64,000 nt of DNA from Brevibacillus choshinensis (GCF_016811915.1 NZ_CP069127.1:1642001-1706000), one strand, 5' to 3'; positions 27,422 to 36,872 are shown, counted from the stretch's first letter. Program-made: numbers and translations. The notes: generated by a model not told the origin, from the letters alone.

Positions 27422-28993
27422 ATGAGTAAAAACAAAGCGTGGAAGTGGATGGCTGCGAGTGTGCTTGCTGCAGGACTGTTGGTGACGGGGTGTTCGACGG
27501 GGAAGGAGCAGGCAGTGGCCAGCAAGCCGGCAGGGGCGGAAAAGCAATCTGCTCCAAAGACATTGATGATCGCTCGACAATCGGATGCGAATAATCTCGA
27601 CCCGCATTTCATTTCCTCCATTAATGCGGCGAGCGTGGTCCAGCACAAAGTATACGAGGGGCTGATCCGGCGCACAGAGAGCATGGAATTCAAACCGATG
27701 CTGGCTACGGAGTGGAAACAGAAAGATGACGTGACGTGGGAGTTCAAGCTGCGTCAGGACGTCAAATTCCATGACGGAACACCGTTTACGGCTGAAGCGG
27801 TGAAGGCCACGATCGGACGGGTCCTGGATGAAAAAGTGGGCTCGCCCCGTGCCACTCTGTTTAAAATGATCAAAGAGGTAAAAGTCATCGACGACTACAT
27901 CGTAGAGTTCAAGCTGGAATATCCGTACTCGCCGCTGCTCTCGATCCTGGCGAATCACGAAGGCAGCATCATCAGCCCGAAAGCAATCGAGCAGTATGGG
28001 AAAGACTTGAGCAAGCATCCGGTCGGTACTGGCCCGTTTGTATTTGAGTCATGGACGCCGGGTCAGGAGATTGTCCTCAAGAAAAATGAAAACTACTGGG
28101 GTCAAAAAGTGAAGGTAGACAAAGTAGTTTTCAAGGTCGTTCCCGAAGATACGACTCGCATTGCCATGGTGGAGACAGGAGAAGCCCATATCGCAGAGCC
28201 GTTGCCCGTCACGGAAATCGATCGGGTGAAGAACTCGGCGCAAATCGACTTGTATCGCAGCGAGGGGCTGGGAACGGAATTCGTCGGCTTCAATACGAAG
28301 AAAAAGCCATTTGATGATGTTCGCGTGCGCCAGGCGATCAGCTATGCAATTGAGACGGATGCCATCATACAAGGCGTATTCAATCAGGTAGGAACCAAAG
28401 CGAATTCGGCAATGAGTCCCAAAGTGCTGGGCTACAGCGGCAAGCTGAGAGGGTACGCATTCGACCCGAATAAGGCAAAGGCCTTGCTCGGAGAAGCGGG
28501 GTACCCGAACGGTTTCAAAACCACCATTTGGACGGGGGATCGGAAAGAGAGGATCAACACGGCAGAGGTCATCCAGTCGCAATTAAAGGGAATCGGGATC
28601 GATGTCGAAGTGAAAGTCCTCGAATACGGAGCCTATCTGGATGCGGAAGATAATGGAGAGACGGACATGTTCATCAGCGGCTGGGGGAATGCCACTGGCG
28701 ACGGGGACTACAACCAGTACAATCTGTTCCATTCCAAATCACTGGGAAAGGGTGGAAACACAACGTTTTACGTGAATGCTGAAGTGGACAGATTGATTGA
28801 GGAAGGACGCAGGGAGCAAGACCCGGAAAAGCGAAAAGGAATCTATGCACGTGCATTGGAGATAGAAGTAAGTCAAGCTCCGATGGTGCCGATCCGCAAT
28901 CTGGAGAATGTCGCAGCGGTAGGAAAGAATGTGAAAGGATTTTGGATCAGCCCATCCGGGTACATGATGATCAACGACATTACGATTGAATGA
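27422..28993 (+). CDS. Family-5 ABC solute-binding lipoprotein 3
   Basis: Third paralog (523 aa), lipobox VTGC. It keeps ARQSDANNLDPHF, DVKFHDGTPFTAEAV, HPVGTGPFVFESWTPGQ and KKPFDDVRVRQAISYAIE. It lacks the phased-repeat promoter and is probably expressed from the one at 25600 across the hairpin at 27328. The stop is 18 bp before amidohydrolase paralog 5, giving a direct operon link between a binding protein and an amidohydrolase. Confidence 0.92.
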   Translation: MSKNKAWKWMAASVLAAGLLVTGCSTGKEQAVASKPAGAEKQSAPKTLMIARQSDANNLDPHFISSINAASVVQHKVYEGLIRRTESMEFKPMLATEWKQKDDVTWEFKLRQDVKFHDGTPFTAEAVKATIGRVLDEKVGSPRATLFKMIKEVKVIDDYIVEFKLEYPYSPLLSILANHEGSIISPKAIEQYGKDLSKHPVGTGPFVFESWTPGQEIVLKKNENYWGQKVKVDKVVFKVVPEDTTRIAMVETGEAHIAEPLPVTEIDRVKNSAQIDLYRSEGLGTEFVGFNTKKKPFDDVRVRQAISYAIETDAIIQGVFNQVGTKANSAMSPKVLGYSGKLRGYAFDPNKAKALLGEAGYPNGFKTTIWTGDRKERINTAEVIQSQLKGIGIDVEVKVLEYGAYLDAEDNGETDMFISGWGNATGDGDYNQYNLFHSKSLGKGGNTTFYVNAEVDRLIEEGRREQDPEKRKGIYARALEIEVSQAPMVPIRNLENVAAVGKNVKGFWISPSGYMMINDITIE

Positions 28994-29011
28994 TAGGGAG
29001 AGAAGAGTAGG

Positions 29012-30253
29012 ATGGAGAGAAAAGGAAGCTTCTGGATCACAAACGCCACTCTGGAGCACAGCTTTGCATGGAAAGAGGGGAGGGTTGCCGGCACGCAAAC
29101 CGAGCGGGTCCATGTGCAGGTAAAAGGGGGACGCATGGAAAAGATCGTTCCCGCTTCTGAACCGCTTCCGCCCGACGTGGAAAGCTGGGATGCCCGAGGT
29201 CTTCTCATGCTGCCATCTTTTCGAGAAATGCACATTCATTTGGACAAAACCTATTATGGAGGTCCGTGGCAGGCATGCATTCCTGCCTCCAATCGATTTT
29301 TTCGCATCGAGCAGGAGCGAGAACTGTTGCCGAAGCAGCTCCCTGTCGTGCAGGAAAGGGCTGAAAAGCTCCTGGATTTGCTGCAATCGAACGGAGCTAC
29401 CCATGTGCGTACGCACTGCAACATTGACCCGGTCATCGGCCTGCAAAACCTGGAGGCTACCCTTCGTGCCTTGGAGACATACTCGGGGAAACTTTCCTGG
29501 GAAATGGTTGCCTTTCCTCAACACGGATTGCTCCGCAGCAAGTCTGTCGGGCTGATGCGGGAAGCTCTGCGAAATGGAGCCGGGCTCGTCGGGGGAGTGG
29601 ATCCCGCCACGTTTGATGAAGATATTGAAAAATCGCTGAATACCGTGATGGATCTGGCGGTGGAAGCCGATGCGGATATCGATCTGCATTTGCATGAACC
29701 GGGACACCTGGGTGTCTTCATTATCAAACGGATCGCTGCGCTGACCGAGGAAGCCGGTTGGCAAGGACGTGTGACAATCAGCCATGCGTACGGACTAGGG
29801 GAAGTACCTGAGTCGCTCGCAAGTGAAATCGCCGAGCAGCTGGTCCAGCATCAAATCTCGATCGTGACCGCGGTTCCCATCGACATGCCTACCATACCTG
29901 TTCCGCTCTTGGATGCAAAGGGAGTCCGAGTATCGCTTGGAAACGATAACATCACCGATCATTGGGACTCATTCGGCACGGGAGATATGCTGCAAAAAGC
30001 CAATCGCCTCGCAGAGCGTTTCCGTTGGACGGACGAGGTCAGACTGTCTCGGGCGCTGGGATTCGTCACAGGTGGTGTGACTCCGCTCGACGATCGAGGC
30101 AACCGCGTCTGGCCGCAGGCGGGGGATTCCGCAGATGCTGTGTTTGTGCAAGCTGGCTGCTCTGCAGAAGCGGTGGCGCGTCAATCGGCGAAAGCAGCTG
30201 TCCTGTTCCAGGGCAAGCTGGTATGGCAGTCCGAAGACGATTGTGAAAAGTGA
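29012..30253 (+). CDS. AtzC/CodA-like amidohydrolase, paralog 5
   Basis: Fifth paralog (413 aa), numbered +2 relative to the others. Metal ligands are intact: H74-x-H76 (HIHLDKT), His in DLHLHEPG, ISHAY and LGNDNITD. It has Glu where the other four have Asp after the third His (LHLHEPG vs LHLHDPG); this is close to the catalytic Glu of cytosine deaminase, so reactivity may differ. The pocket Gln is kept (VAFPQHG). It lies 18 bp behind binding protein 3, which joins uptake and hydrolysis in one operon. Confidence 0.88.
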   Translation: MERKGSFWITNATLEHSFAWKEGRVAGTQTERVHVQVKGGRMEKIVPASEPLPPDVESWDARGLLMLPSFREMHIHLDKTYYGGPWQACIPASNRFFRIEQERELLPKQLPVVQERAEKLLDLLQSNGATHVRTHCNIDPVIGLQNLEATLRALETYSGKLSWEMVAFPQHGLLRSKSVGLMREALRNGAGLVGGVDPATFDEDIEKSLNTVMDLAVEADADIDLHLHEPGHLGVFIIKRIAALTEEAGWQGRVTISHAYGLGEVPESLASEIAEQLVQHQISIVTAVPIDMPTIPVPLLDAKGVRVSLGNDNITDHWDSFGTGDMLQKANRLAERFRWTDEVRLSRALGFVTGGVTPLDDRGNRVWPQAGDSADAVFVQAGCSAEAVARQSAKAAVLFQGKLVWQSEDDCEK

Positions 30254-30260
30254 AGTAAAA

Positions 30261-30323
30261 GTAAAAATATTATAAATAGATGTAAAGATGCTGAAAGGTT
30301 TGATTGACCCCTTGCCGTATAAT
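30261..30323 (+). promoter_or_regulatory. Direct-repeat activator site and -10 of binding protein 4 (promoter F)
   Basis: GTAAAAATATTATAAAT (30261-30277) and GTAAAGATGCTGAAAGG (30282-30298) are 21 bp apart. A perfect TATAAT (30318-30323) starts 36 bp after the second repeat. It lies directly after the stop of paralog 5. Confidence 0.85.
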
Positions 30324-30378
30324 GCAGATAAGCAAAGATTACAGAAATTTCGACAACATTCACCAGGGGGACATTCAA

Positions 30379-31950
30379 ATGAAGAAAGCACGCTTGTTTG
30401 GAACCTTGCTTGCCTTGACGCTAACCGTCGGTACCGTATTGACCGGTTGCGGCGCAGGACAAGAGCAAGCGGGTACAGGAACATCTGCACCAGCGGAAAG
30501 CCCGAAGGCAGGTGGCACGCTGATCGTGGCTCGCAAAGCAGACGCTAACAATCTCGATCCTCACTTCATCACGAATATTCCATCCGCAAACTACATTTAT
30601 GGCAAAGTTTACGAAAGCTTGATCGCGCGGGATAAAAACTCCGAGTACAAGCCTACGCTTGCGACGGAATGGAAGCAGGTAGATGATCTGACATGGGAGT
30701 TCAAGCTGAGAAGCGGCGTAACCTTCCACGATGGGGCGCCTTTCAATGCAGAAGCTGTGAAAAAGACGTTTGAACGGGCAAAGGATCCGAAAGTGGCTTC
30801 GCCTCGCGCGTCCAATTTCTCCATGATCAAAGAAATCAAGGTCGTGGATGATCAGACCGTTCAATTCATTCTGGACTATCCATTTGCTCCTCTGCTCTCC
30901 ATTTTGGCGAGCTCTGAGGGCAGCATTTTGAGCCCGAAGGCCATCGCGGAGCATGCAGACACGCTGTCCAAACAGCCTGTAGGAACAGGGCCGTTCAAAT
31001 TTGAAGCTTGGACACCGGGCCAAGAGATGACGCTTGTGAAAAATGACAGCTACTGGGGTGACAAGCCAAAGGTAGACAAGGTTGTGTACAAAGTGGTGCC
31101 TGAGGACACTACCCGAATTGCAATGATTGAAGCAGGCGAGGCTCACATCGGCGATCAACTGCCAGTGACAGAAGTAGAACGCGCCCAGTCTTCGCCGAAC
31201 ATGACGATGGTTCGGGCAGAAGGCTTGGGAGTGGAGTACATCGGGTTCAACGTCACGAAAAAACCGTTTGATGACATCCGCGTCCGTCAGGCTGTCGCTC
31301 ATGCCATCGAGAAGGAAGCGATCGTCAAAGGGGTCTACAACAATGTAGGGAACGAAGCCGTATCGGCCATGTCCTCCAAGGTGATCGGCTACAATCCGAA
31401 TCTCACAGACTACACCTATGACGTCAATGAAGCGAAAAAGCTGCTCAGCGAGGCAGGCTACGCAAACGGCTTCAAGACCACCATCGTAACGGATGACCGC
31501 AAAGAGCGGATGAACGTGGCAGAGGTGATTCAATCCCAGCTGAAGGGAATTGGCATCGATGTGGAGATCAAAGTAATGGAATATGGCGCTTACCTCGAGT
31601 TCACAGACAAAGGCGAACACGACATGTTCATCGGCGGTTGGGGTAATGCCACGGGAGACGGAGACTACAATCAGTACAACGTGTTCCACAGCTCTTCCAA
31701 AGGCAGTGCGGGCAACCTCGCTTTCTACAACAATCCGGAAGTGGACAAGCTGATCGAGGATGGCCGTCGTGAAAAAGATCCTAAAAAGCGCAACGAAATT
31801 TACGCCAAACTGCAAGAAATCGAGCTGAAAGAAGTGCCGGTCATTCCGATCCGCACCATCGATCATGTATCGGTGACGGCAAAGGATGTCCGTGGCTTCT
31901 GGCTGAGTCCGGTAGGATATCTGATGCTGGATGATGTGACAATTCAATAG
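30379..31950 (+). CDS. Family-5 ABC solute-binding lipoprotein 4
   Basis: Fourth paralog (523 aa). Signal peptide with lipobox LTGC, then ARKADANNLDPHF, GVTFHDGAPFNAEAV, QPVGTGPFKFEAWTPGQ and KKPFDDIRVRQAVAHAIEKEA. ATG 30379 is preceded by CAGGGGGAC and gives a normal signal peptide. The in-frame codon at 30304 lies before the -10 and cannot be used from this promoter. It is followed by a terminator at 31961-31994. Confidence 0.93.
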   Translation: MKKARLFGTLLALTLTVGTVLTGCGAGQEQAGTGTSAPAESPKAGGTLIVARKADANNLDPHFITNIPSANYIYGKVYESLIARDKNSEYKPTLATEWKQVDDLTWEFKLRSGVTFHDGAPFNAEAVKKTFERAKDPKVASPRASNFSMIKEIKVVDDQTVQFILDYPFAPLLSILASSEGSILSPKAIAEHADTLSKQPVGTGPFKFEAWTPGQEMTLVKNDSYWGDKPKVDKVVYKVVPEDTTRIAMIEAGEAHIGDQLPVTEVERAQSSPNMTMVRAEGLGVEYIGFNVTKKPFDDIRVRQAVAHAIEKEAIVKGVYNNVGNEAVSAMSSKVIGYNPNLTDYTYDVNEAKKLLSEAGYANGFKTTIVTDDRKERMNVAEVIQSQLKGIGIDVEIKVMEYGAYLEFTDKGEHDMFIGGWGNATGDGDYNQYNVFHSSSKGSAGNLAFYNNPEVDKLIEDGRREKDPKKRNEIYAKLQEIELKEVPVIPIRTIDHVSVTAKDVRGFWLSPVGYLMLDDVTIQ

Positions 31951-31960
31951 GATAAAAGGA

Positions 31961-31994
31961 TTCGGGGATGGCGGATTGCGCTGTCCCCGATTTT
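31961..31994 (+). terminator. Terminator of binding protein 4
   Basis: Stem TCGGGGA / TCCCCGA followed by TTTT. Confidence 0.8.
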
Positions 31995-32080
31995 GTAGGG
32001 AAACGTTCCAAAAAGACTCGATGAAATGTTAGAATCATGTTATATTTTCTGACATAGAGCTCTTTTGGAGGGTGATTGAT

Positions 32081-32719
32081 GTGAGCTGGTTTCTGTCTGG
32101 ATTTTTTTTATCGCTTTCGCTCTGTCTCGATCTCGGGATGGTGAACGTAGCGATCATTCGTGCCGGCGTAGAGAGAGGTCTCCTGCCTTCTTTTCTGATC
32201 GGGGTCGGCTCGAGCTTTGGAGACTTGATTTACGCCCTGCTCTCCATGGTCGGAATTTCTTTGCTCCTTGAAAACCGCGTCGTACGCTGGATGCTTTGGA
32301 TAGGCGGCACGGTCATTTTGCTGTACATGACCTGGAATATGCTCAAGGAGTTCCGCAGACCCAAAGAAATTGATCTGGGATCGAAAGAAAAACGTATGGA
32401 CAAGAGGAGAAGCTGGAAGGACTTTTCCTCAGGACTCGGCCTGGCGTTGGCTTCTCCGTCGGCAATTCTCTGGTTCGCTACGATTGGCGGCAGCGTGATC
32501 GCCTCATCGAATGCGGATTCAACTGCAGCGCTGTTCTCGTTTTTCGGAGGGTTCTTCACGGCCTCCATCGCCTGGTCGCTGTTCATGGCAGGGGTCTCGA
32601 GTCAAGGAGGGAAATGGCTTGGCCATCGACTTCTGCGGGGCTTTTCGTTTTTGTCTGCCTTGCTCTTTCTGTACTTCGCAGGCAAAGTGTTCATCGACGG
32701 CTATCATACTTTGCTGTAG
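32081..32719 (+). CDS. LysE/RhtB-family amino-acid exporter
   Basis: Membrane exporter of 212 aa with about six helices. The first helix holds SLCLDLGMVNVAIIRAGVERG, the family's N-terminal signature region (LxPGP-like position changed to LDLGMV), followed by the FLIGVGSSFGDLIYALL second helix and a charged central loop (about residues 92-115). It probably exports an amino acid or related metabolite. GTG 32081 has GGAGG nine bases upstream; GTG 32072 lies against the ribosome site. Confidence 0.8.
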   Translation: MSWFLSGFFLSLSLCLDLGMVNVAIIRAGVERGLLPSFLIGVGSSFGDLIYALLSMVGISLLLENRVVRWMLWIGGTVILLYMTWNMLKEFRRPKEIDLGSKEKRMDKRRSWKDFSSGLGLALASPSAILWFATIGGSVIASSNADSTAALFSFFGGFFTASIAWSLFMAGVSSQGGKWLGHRLLRGFSFLSALLFLYFAGKVFIDGYHTLL

Positions 32720-32780
32720 TCATCGTTCTGCATGACTGGTAAGGTAGAGGAGAACGTCACTTGCGAAGAGGTGGATGGGA

Positions 32781-33425
32781 ATGCACGAAGAGGTGCTTGA
32801 TATCTACGACGAAACAGGAACACACATCGGTGTAGCCAAAAGATCGGAGGTGCACCGCCTTGGACACTGGCACCAGACCTTTCATTGCTGGATCTATCGG
32901 GTGCGGGAAGGGAAGATTCAGGTGCTGTTTCAAAGGCGTCATCCCGAAAAGGATACGTTTCCAAATCTGCTGGACATCACGTCGGCAGGTCATCTGGCCG
33001 CTTCCGAAGCACCAGAGGATGGAGTGCGGGAGCTGCAGGAGGAGCTGGGGCTCGCTGTCGCGTTTGAAGCACTTGAGCACATCGGCGTGATCAAGGATGA
33101 AGGGATGGGTCCCGGGATCATCGACAAAGAGCTGTGTCACGTATTTGCCTATGCTTGTGACCAGCCCCTGGACGAATACGTTTTGCAGCCGGAAGAGGTC
33201 ACAGGCCTCCTATGGGTCGATTTGGATGAGCTGGAGCGAATGTTTGCAGGGGAGCGGGACAGGCTGGAAGCGGCTGGCTTTTTGGCGGAGCCGGATGGGA
33301 CGAGGCAGGACGTCCTCCTGCAAGTCGAGCAGCACGCCTTTGTACCGCATGAAAGTCATTATTATGAGCAAGTGTTTACGGCGATCAGAAAGCTCGGAAA
33401 TGCTATGCGAAGCGAAATAGAGTGA
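32781..33425 (+). CDS. Nudix hydrolase (IPP-isomerase-like subgroup)
   Basis: Nudix protein of 214 aa. The Nudix box is GHLAASEAPEDGVRELQEELGL near residues 73-94; it has one residue fewer between the first Glu and RE than the classical GX5EX7REUXEEXGU, as in YfcD/Idi-like members. The N-terminus DIYDETGTHIGVAKRSEVH and HQTFHCWIYR are typical of that subgroup. The substrate is unknown. ATG 32781 is preferred to 32775 because GAGGTG is seven bases upstream. Confidence 0.85.
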   Translation: MHEEVLDIYDETGTHIGVAKRSEVHRLGHWHQTFHCWIYRVREGKIQVLFQRRHPEKDTFPNLLDITSAGHLAASEAPEDGVRELQEELGLAVAFEALEHIGVIKDEGMGPGIIDKELCHVFAYACDQPLDEYVLQPEEVTGLLWVDLDELERMFAGERDRLEAAGFLAEPDGTRQDVLLQVEQHAFVPHESHYYEQVFTAIRKLGNAMRSEIE

Positions 33426-33431
33426 CAAATA

Positions 33432-33466
33432 ATACCTTGCCCGCTCAGCGTTGGGCGGGTATTTTT
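33432..33466 (+). terminator. Terminator of Nudix gene
   Basis: Stem ATACC-GCCCGC / GGGCGGGTAT followed by five T. Confidence 0.85.
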
Positions 33467-33575
33467 CACGTGTAGGCGGTTGCCGAGGATCCTCAGCAAG
33501 ATCACATGCAAACGTGCTATACTGATACAATGCTTTTTAGATAGAGATGCGTGTGTAGATGGAGAGGAGATTGCA

Positions 33576-35021
33576 ATGAGGGCAAAGATCATGATGGCGC
33601 TGATGCTCTCGACGTTCCTGGCAGCGATGGAAGGGACGATCGTCAGTACGGCAGTGCCTCGGATTACGAGTGATTTATCTGGATTTGAACAGGTCAGCTG
33701 GGTGTATGCGATCTACATGCTGGCAACAGCGGTTTCAGCACCGATCTACGGCAAGCTGGCCGATTTATTCGGCAGAAAAAACGTGATGATGTTCGGGATC
33801 GGAATTTTTCTGATCGGCTCTACCTTGTGCGGACTTGCCATGTCCATGGAGCAGCTGATTGTTTATCGGGCGATACAGGGCCTCGGTGCAGGTTCCGTGA
33901 TGCCGATTACGATGACGATTATCGGAGACTTGTACAACGATCAATCCTCCAGGGCCAAGGCACAGGGCTGGATCAGCGCGGTTTGGGGCTTGTCCGGTGT
34001 TGTCGGCCCGCTGGTGGGAGGATTCTTGGTCGATACGATCTCTTGGCGATACATTTTCTTTTTGAATTTGCCTTTTGGCCTCTTGTCGTTCTTTATGCTG
34101 GTTCTTTTCTACAAGGAAAAGCTCGGGGTCAAGACCAAGCGTCATATTGATTATCCGGGAGTGCTGATATTCAGTATTGGGACGATTTCCTTGCTGTACG
34201 CCCTTTTGAGGGGCAGCCAAAACCAGTCTTGGCTAAGCCCTACCATCTTATCCTTGCTGGTCTTTAGCATCATGACGTATGTGATCTTCGTGTCTGTGGA
34301 GAGGAAATCTCCGGAGCCGTTGATCCCCCTGAGTCTGTTTACGAACCGCAACGTCACAATGATCAACATGCTGACGCTGCTCGTCAATGCAATCGTGATC
34401 AGCCTGGTTGTTTACTTGCCGATCTGGAGTCAGGGCGTGCTGGGTGAGAGTGCGACGATGGCAGGTTTCGTCCTGACGCCGATGCCGGTTTGCTGGACGC
34501 TTGGCTCTGTCGTCTCAGGCAATCTGCTGGGGCGTCTGCGTGCGGATCAGCTGATTACGGGAGGGACCGCGGTATTGACGATTGCCTCGATTCTTCTGTT
34601 TAGTCTGTCTGCTCAATCGCCGGGATTTCTCATTTACGTCGCGGTTGGTCTGATCGGCTTGGGAATGGGGCTCATCAGTCCGATCGTCATGGTCAAGATT
34701 CAGGCATCCGTCCCGGTAGACAAACGCGGAACGGCCGTGGCCCTCAATACGTTTACGGCTACCTTTAGCCAGACCTTTGGGGCGGCAGTGTTCGGCATGT
34801 TCTTTAATATGGTGACGGTTGCCAGCGGTCAAAAAAATCTGGGCTCCTCGTTTGAAAGCGGCGGAATCCCTGCCCAGCAGCTGGAGCAAGTCCGCGACAT
34901 CCTGGCTTCCGGGGTTCACGTCGTCTTCACCGGGACAATGGTCGTGGCCATCGGCAGCTTCATGCTGGCTTTGATGATCGCAAAAGCAAGACGTGAAGCG
35001 GTCGGGATGGATGGAAACTAG
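33576..35021 (+). CDS. MFS multidrug exporter, DHA2 (EmrB/QacA) type
   Basis: Exporter of 481 aa with about 14 hydrophobic helices. The first helix has MEGTIVSTAVPRI, motif A is YGKLADLFGRKN, motif C region WGLSGVVGPLVGGFL, and the last helices contain RGTAVALNTFTATFSQTFGA. These fit the 14-helix drug:H+ antiporters. ATG 33576 follows GGAGAGGAG; the long in-frame extension to 33480 lacks a ribosome site. Confidence 0.87.
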   Translation: MRAKIMMALMLSTFLAAMEGTIVSTAVPRITSDLSGFEQVSWVYAIYMLATAVSAPIYGKLADLFGRKNVMMFGIGIFLIGSTLCGLAMSMEQLIVYRAIQGLGAGSVMPITMTIIGDLYNDQSSRAKAQGWISAVWGLSGVVGPLVGGFLVDTISWRYIFFLNLPFGLLSFFMLVLFYKEKLGVKTKRHIDYPGVLIFSIGTISLLYALLRGSQNQSWLSPTILSLLVFSIMTYVIFVSVERKSPEPLIPLSLFTNRNVTMINMLTLLVNAIVISLVVYLPIWSQGVLGESATMAGFVLTPMPVCWTLGSVVSGNLLGRLRADQLITGGTAVLTIASILLFSLSAQSPGFLIYVAVGLIGLGMGLISPIVMVKIQASVPVDKRGTAVALNTFTATFSQTFGAAVFGMFFNMVTVASGQKNLGSSFESGGIPAQQLEQVRDILASGVHVVFTGTMVVAIGSFMLALMIAKARREAVGMDGN

Positions 35022-35025
35022 AAAT

Positions 35026-35056
35026 GGCGTCGGCGATTGTGCCGGCGTCTTTTTTG
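35026..35056 (+). terminator. Terminator of MFS exporter
   Basis: Stem GGCGTCGGC / GCCGGCGTC (two G-U pairs) with six T. Confidence 0.8.
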
Positions 35057-35185
35057 TCGTGAGCGAAGAAGATGCCATTTTCCAAAAAATGAAAAAATCG
35101 TATTGCCTTTGCACCGAGTTGTTGGGTACTATTTTCCTGTAAGAAAATGGGCAAGCAAACGAAGACAAAAGGAGTGCAGTGGACG

Positions 35186-36436
35186 ATGGAGGAAATTCGG
35201 CCGATTTCAATTGACGATATCCATGAGGTTGTCAGAATTGCAGCGATGGCTTACCCAGGTAGCAATCTCCTTGCACCCGACAATCAAAAACGGTTTTATG
35301 AACGAGTGCGAGACACGCTGGAAAATGATCAAATCGCAAGCTTCCACGGATTGTTTCGCGATGAGCGTCTCGTCGGGGTCATGAAGTGGTACGATCTTCC
35401 CATGAATGTGCACGGTATCCCATTGCTCACGGGCGGGATCGGTACCGTCGCAGTTGATTTGCTGCACAAGAAGGAAAAAATGGCGATGGCCATGCTTCGC
35501 GGTTTTCTTACGACCTATCGGGAGCGCGGTGTCAGTCTGGTGTCGCTTTACCCGTTTCGTGTTGATTTTTACAAAAAAATGGGCTTTGGGGTCGGCACCA
35601 AGATTCATCAATACCGGATCAAGCCCTCCAGTTTTCCATATACATCCAAGGACAAGGTGTTCTATCTGGGCGAGGATGACAGAGAGCAAATTCTCGCTTG
35701 TTACCACCGCATCGTCAGGCAGACGCATGGCATGATTAAAAAGACAGAGAGAGAGCTGAAAAGCTTTTTGGGACAACCGGAGCAGGTGGCAGTCGGCTGT
35801 AAAAAGGACGGAAAAGTGATCGGCTATCTGGTCTTCCAATTTCAGCGTGTTCATGACGACAACCGCATGCAAAATGACATCGTAGTGAAAGAATTCTTGT
35901 ATGAGTCTTATGAAGCGATGGCGCAGCTGCTGTCCTTTTTGCAGAGTCAGGCCGACCAGATCAATCGGGTCGTCTTGACCACGGCAGATGAAGACTTTCA
36001 TTTTCTTTTGTCAGACCCAGGGAATGGTACAGACAGGCTGCTGCCCAGTGTGTATCACGAGAGTCACGTATCCGGAGTCGGCCTGATGTACAGAATCATT
36101 GATATCCCGGGCTTTTTCCACCAGCTGTCGCAGCGTCGCTTCGGCAGGGAGAATTGCCTGCTGCGCTTGAATGTACGCGACAGCTTTTTGCCGGAGAACG
36201 AGGGGAGCTGGCTCATCGGCTTCCGGGATGGCCTCCCTCATGTAGAAGAGGAAGGGCAAGCGGATGTGGAGCTTTCGATGGACATCGCGGACTTCTCTTC
36301 GCTGGCGATGGGGGTAGTCAGCTTGCGCAAGCTGTATTTGTACGGATTGGCAGAGGTGAGCGACGAAAAAGCGATCCCGCTTTTGGACAGGCTCTTTGCT
36401 GCAAAAGAAAAGCCGAAGAGCACGACGCCTTTTTAA
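35186..36436 (+). CDS. Eis-family GNAT N-acetyltransferase
   Basis: A 416-aa protein of the Eis type: N-terminal GNAT domain (residues about 1-150) with the acetyl-CoA loop region KEKMAMAMLRGFLTTYRERG, a second GNAT-like domain, and an SCP2-like C-terminal domain (from about 300) with a free C-terminus. Eis enzymes acetylate amines, including aminoglycosides in mycobacteria; the substrate here is unknown. ATG 35186 is preceded by AAAGGAG. Confidence 0.85.
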   Translation: MEEIRPISIDDIHEVVRIAAMAYPGSNLLAPDNQKRFYERVRDTLENDQIASFHGLFRDERLVGVMKWYDLPMNVHGIPLLTGGIGTVAVDLLHKKEKMAMAMLRGFLTTYRERGVSLVSLYPFRVDFYKKMGFGVGTKIHQYRIKPSSFPYTSKDKVFYLGEDDREQILACYHRIVRQTHGMIKKTERELKSFLGQPEQVAVGCKKDGKVIGYLVFQFQRVHDDNRMQNDIVVKEFLYESYEAMAQLLSFLQSQADQINRVVLTTADEDFHFLLSDPGNGTDRLLPSVYHESHVSGVGLMYRIIDIPGFFHQLSQRRFGRENCLLRLNVRDSFLPENEGSWLIGFRDGLPHVEEEGQADVELSMDIADFSSLAMGVVSLRKLYLYGLAEVSDEKAIPLLDRLFAAKEKPKSTTPF

Positions 36437-36504
36437 CCAAATAAAATTGTCATCATTTTGACACAAATCGGTATCTTTATTCCTCCCTCTCCATATGATG
36501 GTAC

Positions 36505-36604
36505 AAAACGGTAATGACCGTTTTGGTTGACCGCAAGCGGTCACATCTACGTTTATGAAAAACGTCGAGATGTTCCGATCCCCCGATGAGAGGGGACGTT
36601 TTTC
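36505..36604. promoter_or_regulatory. Cluster of three palindromes before the small membrane protein gene
   Basis: Three perfect inverted repeats in 100 bp: AAAACGGT-aatg-ACCGTTTT (36505-36524), TGACCGC-aa-GCGGTCA (36528-36543), and GAAAAACGTC / GACGTTTTTC (36557-36566 and 36595-36604) enclosing CCCC/GGGG. The first looks like a TetR-type operator; the last could be a terminator for the Eis gene. The role is not proven. Confidence 0.45.
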
Positions 36605-36628
36605 ACAGAATGGGAGGGGGGTAAGCGG

Positions 36629-36802
36629 GTGATTTACTTAACGCTCGTAATCTTTTTTGCTTTTTTACTCGTCGTCTGGTTTGTGGTCAAACTCCTCTTC
36701 CGCCTTGACCGTCGCGATTCCATCATCTACGACCAACGTACACTTTGGGAGAATTATGAAGTGGACTTGCAGGACATGCGTTATCCGAAGAAGAAAAAAT
36801 AA
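36629..36802 (+). CDS. 57-residue single-pass membrane protein
   Basis: A short gene with a GTG start behind GGGAGGGGGG. The product starts MIYLTLVIFFAFLLVVWFVV, one membrane helix, followed by a charged cytoplasmic tail ending MRYPKKKK. No family is recognised. The strong ribosome site, clean hydrophobic/charged layout and position 70 bp before the PilZ gene on the same strand support it as real and probably co-transcribed with PilZ. Confidence 0.65.
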   Translation: MIYLTLVIFFAFLLVVWFVVKLLFRLDRRDSIIYDQRTLWENYEVDLQDMRYPKKKK

Positions 36803-36872
36803 ACAGAGGAAGGCGCCGGCAATTGGCGCTCTTTCTGCTGTGAGGCAGATTTTCTGAGGAGAGGTGAAAGGG

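Noticed and set aside
30304-30378. N-terminal extension of binding protein 4
   Set aside because: It begins upstream of the TATAAT and would spoil the lipoprotein signal peptide.
30421-31947. A 508-codon open frame antisense to binding protein 4
   Set aside because: It is the shadow of a well-supported lipoprotein gene with promoter, ribosome site and family motifs; the antisense product has no recognisable domain.
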